NCBI GenBank assembly: GCA_013812465.1
Contig: JACCTK010000261.1
Coordinates: 1 to 9,679 of the forward strand
Source: Actinomycetota bacterium
GTDB taxonomy: Bacteria; Actinomycetota; Thermoleophilia; Gaiellales; Gaiellaceae
Length of the DNA stretch: 9,679 nt
Direction of reading: 5' to 3'
The notes beneath the pieces were generated by a model, which saw nothing but the letters and a program-made list of their open reading frames with translations, made no database searches and was not told the DNA's origin. Below are positions 5,721-9,679 of the stretch, one piece after another. The position numbers were made by a program, and so were the translations under genes. Each line of letters opens with the position of its first letter. Position 1 is the first letter of the stretch.

Positions 5721-6176
5721 CTACGCGGAGAGCAAGCGATCGAAGAACGAGCGGTAGCGCTGCAGCGCTACGCGCAGATCCTCCGTCGACGCGTCGTCTC
5801 CCGAGTCCCACTGCGACTCGAGGTTCGTGCGCTCCTGCGAGAACGTCTCGGCAAGTCGCTGCATGAGCTCCGCCACGAGGGAGTCAGCGTCCTTCACCGC
5901 CTGCTGGGGCTCGTCGACGAAACCGGCCTGCACCTCCTGCCAGCGTGAGCGGAAGCGCTCGGCGTCGTCTCCGGCGAAGAGCGGCTCCCGCTCGCCGGAT
6001 TCCCCTCCGCGATCCACCACGTCATCGGTGTCGCCGGGGTCGCGCACGAGGTCGGCGGTGCTCAGCCGTTCGTCGGCGGTCGTCGCGCTCTGGTCGTCGG
6101 ACATCGGGGCGCTCTCCTCATCGGTTGTGGTGCTGGTGTCGTTCTCGGCCATGGTGGTGCGCTCGTCGTCAGCCAT
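5721..6176 (-). CDS. Soluble acidic relative of the HLQERFGPEYDR family
   Basis: The 151-aa product (from the ATG at 6176) has an acidic, Thr/Ser/Asp-rich disordered N-terminus (1-65). A helical domain follows, with FRSRWQEVQAGFVDEPQQAV (75-94), DADSLVAELMQRLAETFSQE (96-115) and STEDLRVALQRYRSFFDRLL (130-149). The first and last blocks match 6178-6738 (SVQARFVDEPEDAV; TEDLRQAMVRFRALFEELL), so the two share the core domain. It lacks the membrane helix, the HLQERFGPEYDR motif and the DRGYP/VDHP section. The start lies 1 nt after the stop of 6178-6738 (TGAGATG) with AGGTGAG upstream, showing translational coupling. An internal in-frame ATG (Met25, 6104) with GAGGAG ahead is an alternative start. 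Function is unknown; the context suggests a stress-regulated cytoplasmic partner of the membrane protein. Confidence 0.78.
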   Translation of the reverse strand: MADDERTTMAENDTSTTTDEESAPMSDDQSATTADERLSTADLVRDPGDTDDVVDRGGESGEREPLFAGDDAERFRSRWQEVQAGFVDEPQQAVKDADSLVAELMQRLAETFSQERTNLESQWDSGDDASTEDLRVALQRYRSFFDRLLSA

Positions 6177-6177
6177 C

Positions 6178-6738
6178 TCAGCTCACCTCTCCGACACGGT
6201 CGCCTTCCAGGAGCTCCTCGAACAGCGCGCGAAAGCGCACCATCGCCTGGCGTAGATCCTCGGTTTCCCCTTGACCGTTGGCTTCGTCGTAACGACGCCA
6301 GAGGGCGTGACCCTCACGGTAGTTCTCGACAACCTCGGGATGGTCGACCGAGACGTCTGCGGCGCGACTCTCGAAGTCGTCGTCCGTCGGATAGCCACGC
6401 TCGCCCATGACCTGCTGGACGAGACGATCGGCGTCTCGGACAGCGTCCTCCGGCTCGTCGACGAAGCGGGCCTGGACGCTCTGCCATTCGTCCGCATAGC
6501 GTCCGCGCGCCTCCTCTGAGAGCGGCCGGATGTCGAGCTCGTCGTGCCGCTTCTCGCGGTCTCGGAGCTCGCGCTCCGCGTCGCGTTGACCGCCCGTATC
6601 GTCGACCGTGCGGTCGTACTCCGGGCCGAAGCGCTCCTGCAGGTGAGACGTCTGCCGCTTCCTCATCGCCATCATCGCGATGAGCCCGACTGCAACGATC
6701 GCCACGAGCGCGATCACGATCCAGATCCATGCGTCCAT
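6178..6738 (-). CDS. Membrane-anchored HLQERFGPEYDR family protein (second copy)
   Basis: The 186-aa product has one N-terminal membrane helix (about residues 4-24), a basic RKR boundary and HLQERFGPEYDR (32-43). The cytoplasmic helical domain contains LDIRPLSEEARGRYADEW (68-85), SVQARFVDEPEDAVRDADRL (87-106), RGYP (114-117), DVSVDHPEVVENYREGHALW (128-147) and TEDLRQAMVRFRALFEELLE (159-178). It parallels 2457-3026 along its whole length, so the two are paralogues. The reverse-turn motif is conserved even in DNA: 2890-2924 and 6611-6645 differ at 2 of 35 bases. No enzymatic motif is visible. GAGGAG lies 7 nt before the ATG at 6738. A strong sigma-B-like promoter precedes it, and it is the first gene of an operon with 5721-6176. 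Confidence 0.83.
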   Translation of the reverse strand: MDAWIWIVIALVAIVAVGLIAMMAMRKRQTSHLQERFGPEYDRTVDDTGGQRDAERELRDREKRHDELDIRPLSEEARGRYADEWQSVQARFVDEPEDAVRDADRLVQQVMGERGYPTDDDFESRAADVSVDHPEVVENYREGHALWRRYDEANGQGETEDLRQAMVRFRALFEELLEGDRVGEVS

Positions 6739-6781
6739 CGGGTTTCTCCTCTTTTCGGTCGGTGCTTCTTCGGCTCACCAC

Positions 6782-6807
6782 ATACCCGCGCCGACCCGAC
6801 GAGAAAC
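6782..6807 (-). promoter_or_regulatory. Sigma-B-like promoter of the 6178-6738 / 5721-6176 operon
   Basis: On the minus strand GTTTCT (6802-6807) and GGGTAT (6782-6787) are separated by 14 nt, an excellent match to the sigma-B consensus. The -10 element lies 43 nt before the ATG at 6738. The site fits in the spacer just after the stop of the upstream TPR-like gene (6819), so the stress operon has its own promoter and need not depend on the trpB2 transcript. Confidence 0.75.
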
Positions 6808-6818
6808 GATCTCGCCGC

Positions 6819-7271
6819 CTACATGCCGAGCTCGGCGATCTGGCTCTCAATGAGCTCCCGGTCTACTGGATTCTCCACACCGGCGAGCGCTGCTCGGGAA
6901 AGCCCGGCCCAGCGGCGTGCTTCCTCCGTATTACCCGCTGCGACATATGCGTGCGCCACCGCCTGCTGTGCGCTCGCCAGGTCCCAGTCCTCGAAGCCTT
7001 CGCCTCCGGCCTCGGTCAGCTCGAGACAGCGCCGCGCATGCCAGAGCGCAGTCTCTGCGTGCCCAAGGGTGGCGTAGACGCGCGCGCATTGCCACTCGCC
7101 ACGAGCGACGTTGGCAGCCGTGCCGACCTTGCCCCAGACGTAGCAGGAGACGTGCGCCGCGTGGATCATCTCGTCGATCTCTTCTGGGCTCCGCTCGGCG
7201 ACCCCCAGAAGCTCCCATACTCGGTTGAAGGTCGAAACGGCGAGCTCTCGTTCTCCCGCGGCCTCCGTCAC
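6819..7271 (-). CDS. TPR-like helical-repeat protein coupled to trpB2
   Basis: The 150-aa product begins at a GTG (7271) that overlaps the trpB2 stop by 4 nt (GTGA). After a short N-terminus ([19 protein letters not shown]) it forms paired helices resembling tetratricopeptide repeats. Examples are [20 protein letters not shown] (58-77) with HARRCLELT following, and [20 protein letters not shown] (99-118) with [11 protein letters not shown] following; both have the Gly/Ala/Tyr spacing of TPR units. The segment [20 protein letters not shown] (35-54) resembles a conserved helix of small, uncharacterised bacterial TPR proteins. It has no signal peptide or membrane segment, so it is probably a cytoplasmic scaffold. 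The frame stays open upstream inside trpB2, but that extension is Arg/Gly-rich and spurious. A functional link to TrpB2 is suggested only by the overlap. Confidence 0.78.
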   Translation of the reverse strand: MTEAAGERELAVSTFNRVWELLGVAERSPEEIDEMIHAAHVSCYVWGKVGTAANVARGEWQCARVYATLGHAETALWHARRCLELTEAGGEGFEDWDLASAQQAVAHAYVAAGNTEEARRWAGLSRAALAGVENPVDRELIESQIAELGM

Positions 7272-8632
7272 ACCGCGACCGCCGGCAGGCCGGCGAGCGC
7301 CATCGCGACCTCGTCCTCCGAGTACTCGTGGTCGACGAGCTTGCCGGCCGCGTAGTCGATGTACGCCTGCATGTCGAAGTGGCCGTGGCCGCAGAGATTG
7401 AAGAGAATCGCCTGCGACTCTCCCTCCTCGCGGCAGCGGATCGCCTCGTCCATCGCGGCTTTGACCGCATGATTGGCCTCGGGCGCGGGCAGGATTCCCT
7501 CGACCCGCGCGAACTCGACTCCCGCGGCGAACACCTCTGTCTGCGTGTACGCGCGGGCCTCGATCAGGCCCAATTCCTTGAGATGGCTCACCAGCGGCGC
7601 CATGCCGTGGTAGCGGAGGCCACCCGAATGGAACGGTGGGGGGACGAACGTCGACCCGAGCGTGTGCATCTTCACGAGCGGCGTCAGATGCCCGGTGTCT
7701 CCGAAGTCGAAGGCGTAGAGCCCTTTCGTCAGGCTCGGGCACGCGGCGGGCTCGACGGCAACCACGCGGATCTTGCTGTTGTCCCGGAGCGCGCGGCCGA
7801 TGAAGGGGAAGGAGATCCCGGAGAAGTTCGAGCCCCCACCGGTGCAGCCGATGACGACGTCTGGGTAATCCTCGGCCAGCTCCATCTGCGCGCTCGCCTC
7901 CTGTCCGATGACGGTCTGGTGCATGAGCACGTGGCTCAGGACCGAGCCGAGCGAGTACTTCGTGTCCTCTCTCGTCGCCGCCGCCTCGACTGCCTCGGAG
8001 ATCGCCATTCCGAGGCTGCCGGTCGAGTCGGGCTGCTCGGCGAGGATCGCGCGCCCCGAGTTCGTCTCGTCCGACGGGCTCGCGACGACGCGCGCCCCGT
8101 ACGCCTCGATGAGCCCTCGCCGGTACGGCTTCTGGTCGTATGAGACCCTGACCATGTAGACCTCGACCTCGAGCCCGAAGACCGCGCCCGCGAACGCGAG
8201 CGCCGATCCCCACTGGCCGGCGCCCGTCTCCGTGGTCAGGCGGGTGACGCCTTCTTGCTTAGAGTAGAACGCCTGCGGGACCGCGGTGTTGGGCTTGTGC
8301 GAGCCCGCAGGAGAGACGCCCTCGTACTTGTAGTAGATGCGCGCGGGCGTCTCGAGCGCTTTCTCGAGACGTCGCGCGCGATAGAGCGGCGTCGGCCGCC
8401 ACTGGCGGTACACCGAGCGCACCTCTTCCGGGATCGTCAGGAACCGGTCGGTCGCGACCTCTTGCATGATGATCTGCATCGGGAAGAGCGGCGCGAGGTC
8501 GTCGGGGCCAACGGGCTGTCCCGTTCCCGGGTGGAGCACCGGCGGCGGCGGCTCGGGGAGATCGGCCACGAGGTTGTACCAGGCCTCGGGCAGGCGGGTC
8601 TCGTCGAGGACGTACTTCACCGTGTCGCTCAT
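7268..8632 (-). CDS. trpB: TrpB2-type tryptophan synthase beta chain (PLP enzyme)
   Basis: The 454-aa protein belongs to the TrpB2 branch of tryptophan synthase beta chains, which make L-tryptophan from indole plus serine with pyridoxal phosphate. It is longer than TrpB1 and has a typical N-terminus ([19 protein letters not shown], 10-28). Seen in sequence: RPTPLYRA (79-86), the PLP-lysine block [14 protein letters not shown] with Lys113, [12 protein letters not shown] with catalytic Glu135, and the phosphate loop GCTGGGSN (262-269). The C-terminal part includes [13 protein letters not shown] (378-390) and [10 protein letters not shown] (411-420). The ATG at 8632 follows GAGGGGAG and fits the family N-terminus; the 44 codons further upstream are Pro/Arg-rich and not coding. 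No trpA or trpC is adjacent, which fits a stand-alone indole-salvage role, but this is inference. Confidence 0.93.
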   Translation of the reverse strand: MSDTVKYVLDETRLPEAWYNLVADLPEPPPPVLHPGTGQPVGPDDLAPLFPMQIIMQEVATDRFLTIPEEVRSVYRQWRPTPLYRARRLEKALETPARIYYKYEGVSPAGSHKPNTAVPQAFYSKQEGVTRLTTETGAGQWGSALAFAGAVFGLEVEVYMVRVSYDQKPYRRGLIEAYGARVVASPSDETNSGRAILAEQPDSTGSLGMAISEAVEAAATREDTKYSLGSVLSHVLMHQTVIGQEASAQMELAEDYPDVVIGCTGGGSNFSGISFPFIGRALRDNSKIRVVAVEPAACPSLTKGLYAFDFGDTGHLTPLVKMHTLGSTFVPPPFHSGGLRYHGMAPLVSHLKELGLIEARAYTQTEVFAAGVEFARVEGILPAPEANHAVKAAMDEAIRCREEGESQAILFNLCGHGHFDMQAYIDYAAGKLVDHEYSEDEVAMALAGLPAVAV

Positions 8633-8697
8633 GCTCTCCCCTCGCTTCGGGCGGTTGTTCCGGGAGTGTCGCGGACGCCGTGCAATGGGGCAAGCGA

Positions 8698-8703
8698 TAG
8701 GCT
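8698..8703 (+). promoter_or_regulatory. Possible -10 element for a leaderless carboxylase transcript
   Basis: TAGGCT (8698-8703) matches TAnnnT and ends 9 nt before the ATG at 8713. Transcription could therefore begin at or very near the start codon. No Shine-Dalgarno sequence precedes this ATG, which supports a leaderless message. No good -35 hexamer was found at the normal distance. The 80-bp spacer is shared with the divergent trpB2 gene. Confidence 0.3.
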
Positions 8704-8712
8704 CACGCGCCG

Positions 8713-9679
8713 ATGGCGGTGCTCTCGACGCAGGTGGATCGCGCGGCTGACTCTTTTCGCGCACGCCAGGAGCGGATGGAGCAACTCGTCACGGAGCTAC
8801 GCGAGCGAAGCTCGCTCATCGCCCAGGGCGGCGGCGAGAAGTCCGTCGAACGCCACCGCTCGCGAGGAAAGCTCCCCGTACGGGAGCGAATCGACCGCCT
8901 CGTCGACCCTGGGACCGCGTTCCTCGAGCTGAACGCGCTCGCCGCGTGGGAGCTTTACGACGGGGACGCGCCCTCGGCAGGCATCGTCACCGGGATCGGG
9001 GTCGTCGAGGGCCGCCAGTGCGTGATCGTCGCCAACGACGCGACCGTCAAGGGCGGCTCCTACTACCCGCTCACCGTGAAGAAGCATCTGCGCGCGCAGG
9101 AGGTCGCGCGCCAGAACCGTCTCCCCTGTCTGTATCTGGTCGACTCCGGCGGCGCGTTTCTGCCGCTCCAGGCCGAGGTCTTCCCCGACCGAGAGCACTT
9201 CGGGCGCATCTTCTTCAACCAGGCGCGCCTGTCGGCGCTCGGGATCCCGCAGATCGCCTCGGTCATGGGCTCCTGCACCGCGGGAGGGGCCTACGTGCCG
9301 GCGATGTCGGACGAGACGGTGATCGTCCGCGGGACGGGCACGATCTTCATCGGCGGCCCGCCGCTCGTCAAGGCGGCGACGGGGCAGGACGTTACGGCAG
9401 AGGAGCTCGGCGGAGCCGACGTCCATGCGCGCCGGTCGGGAGTCGCCGACCACTACGCGACCTCGGACGAGCACGCGCTCGCGATCTGCCGCGAGATCGT
9501 GCGGCATCTCGACCCGCCGCCGCCCAGCCCGTGGGAGATCGCCCGCCCGGAGCCGCCCGAGCTCGATCCCTCCGAGCTCTACGGCCTGATTCCCGAGGAC
9601 TTCCGCCACGAGCTCGCTGCGCGCGAGGTGATCGCGCGCATCGTCGACGGGTCGCGGTTCCACGAGTTCAAGGAGCTGT
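8713..9679 (+). CDS. Acyl-CoA carboxylase carboxyltransferase subunit, methylcrotonyl-CoA carboxylase beta-like (partial)
   Basis: The first 322 codons are present; the gene runs off the right edge, and family members have about 520-540 residues. It would move CO2 from carboxybiotin to an acyl-CoA. Visible blocks are [21 protein letters not shown] (from 47), [20 protein letters not shown] (86-105), [20 protein letters not shown] (108-127), [20 protein letters not shown] (141-160), the oxyanion loop [16 protein letters not shown] (186-201) and [20 protein letters not shown] (212-231). AAWELYDG and the [14 protein letters not shown] block are typical of 3-methylcrotonyl-CoA carboxylase beta chains in leucine breakdown, although geranyl- or propionyl-CoA carboxylases remain possible. 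The ATG at 8713 gives the normal N-terminal length. A biotin-carrying alpha subunit and other leucine or acyl-CoA catabolic genes would be expected downstream, outside the window. Confidence 0.92.
   Translation, partial: MAVLSTQVDRAADSFRARQERMEQLVTELRERSSLIAQGGGEKSVERHRSRGKLPVRERIDRLVDPGTAFLELNALAAWELYDGDAPSAGIVTGIGVVEGRQCVIVANDATVKGGSYYPLTVKKHLRAQEVARQNRLPCLYLVDSGGAFLPLQAEVFPDREHFGRIFFNQARLSALGIPQIASVMGSCTAGGAYVPAMSDETVIVRGTGTIFIGGPPLVKAATGQDVTAEELGGADVHARRSGVADHYATSDEHALAICREIVRHLDPPPPSPWEIARPEPPELDPSELYGLIPEDFRHELAAREVIARIVDGSRFHEFKEL

Noticed and set aside
7272..8213. Upstream extension of the TPR-like gene inside trpB2.
   Set aside because: The segment is Arg/Gly-rich and overlaps conserved TrpB2 motifs in another frame. 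The GTG at 7271 with the 4-nt overlap is the sensible start.
8633..8764. N-terminal extension of TrpB2 by 44 residues.
   Set aside because: It would overlap the divergent carboxylase gene, is Pro/Arg-rich, and the family N-terminus begins at the ATG 8632 behind a ribosome site.
8797..9663. Minus-strand frame of 288 codons opposite the carboxylase gene.
   Set aside because: The plus strand carries unmistakable carboxyltransferase motifs, and the minus translation is Arg/Asp/Val-rich with no domain.

Overview
The window looks like a chromosomal segment of a high-GC actinomycete. The gene families, the frequent GTG starts, the sigma-B-type promoter signatures and a possible leaderless start all fit Actinomycetota, and the gene content is reminiscent of soil Thermoleophilia. 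This placement is an inference from gene content, with no marker gene behind it. No rRNA, tRNA, CRISPR array, transposase or phage gene was recognised.

Layout from left to right. A 42-bp hairpin-forming unit is repeated in tandem at the left edge (1-84). An AI-2E/PerM-type membrane permease lies on the minus strand (133-1293). A gene-poor stretch follows (1294-1900), with a probable tiny membrane peptide on the minus strand (1631-1738) and a divergent region rich in inverted repeats. A SnoaL/NTF2-like small protein is on the plus strand (1901-2314). Next come two minus-strand genes, each with its own promoter: a membrane-anchored protein with the motif HLQERFGPEYDR (2457-3026) and a DUF892 (YciE/YciF) ferritin-like protein (3138-3668). 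Divergent from them is an MFS permease with a C-terminal cyclic-nucleotide-binding domain (3986-5644), preceded in the same open frame by an orphan piece of bacterial topoisomerase IB (3839-3934). After a strong bidirectional terminator (5662-5703) there is a minus-strand pair: a second HLQERFGPEYDR protein (6178-6738) and a soluble relative lacking the membrane anchor (5721-6176). A second minus-strand pair follows: a TrpB2-type tryptophan synthase beta chain (7268-8632) overlapping by 4 nt a TPR-like protein (6819-7271). The right edge holds the first 322 codons of a biotin-dependent carboxylase carboxyltransferase subunit, closest to methylcrotonyl-CoA carboxylase beta (8713 to the window end, plus strand).

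The most interesting theme is a putative general-stress module. GTTT-N14/16-GGGTA(C/T) promoters, typical of actinobacterial sigma-B-like factors, sit in front of the DUF892 gene and the 6178-6738/5721-6176 operon, and a weaker version precedes 2457-3026. The promoters would link a ferritin-like protein to three members of an uncharacterised protein family. The second theme is gene remodelling upstream of the MFS gene, where a topoisomerase IB C-terminal fragment is all that remains of a lost or rearranged gene.
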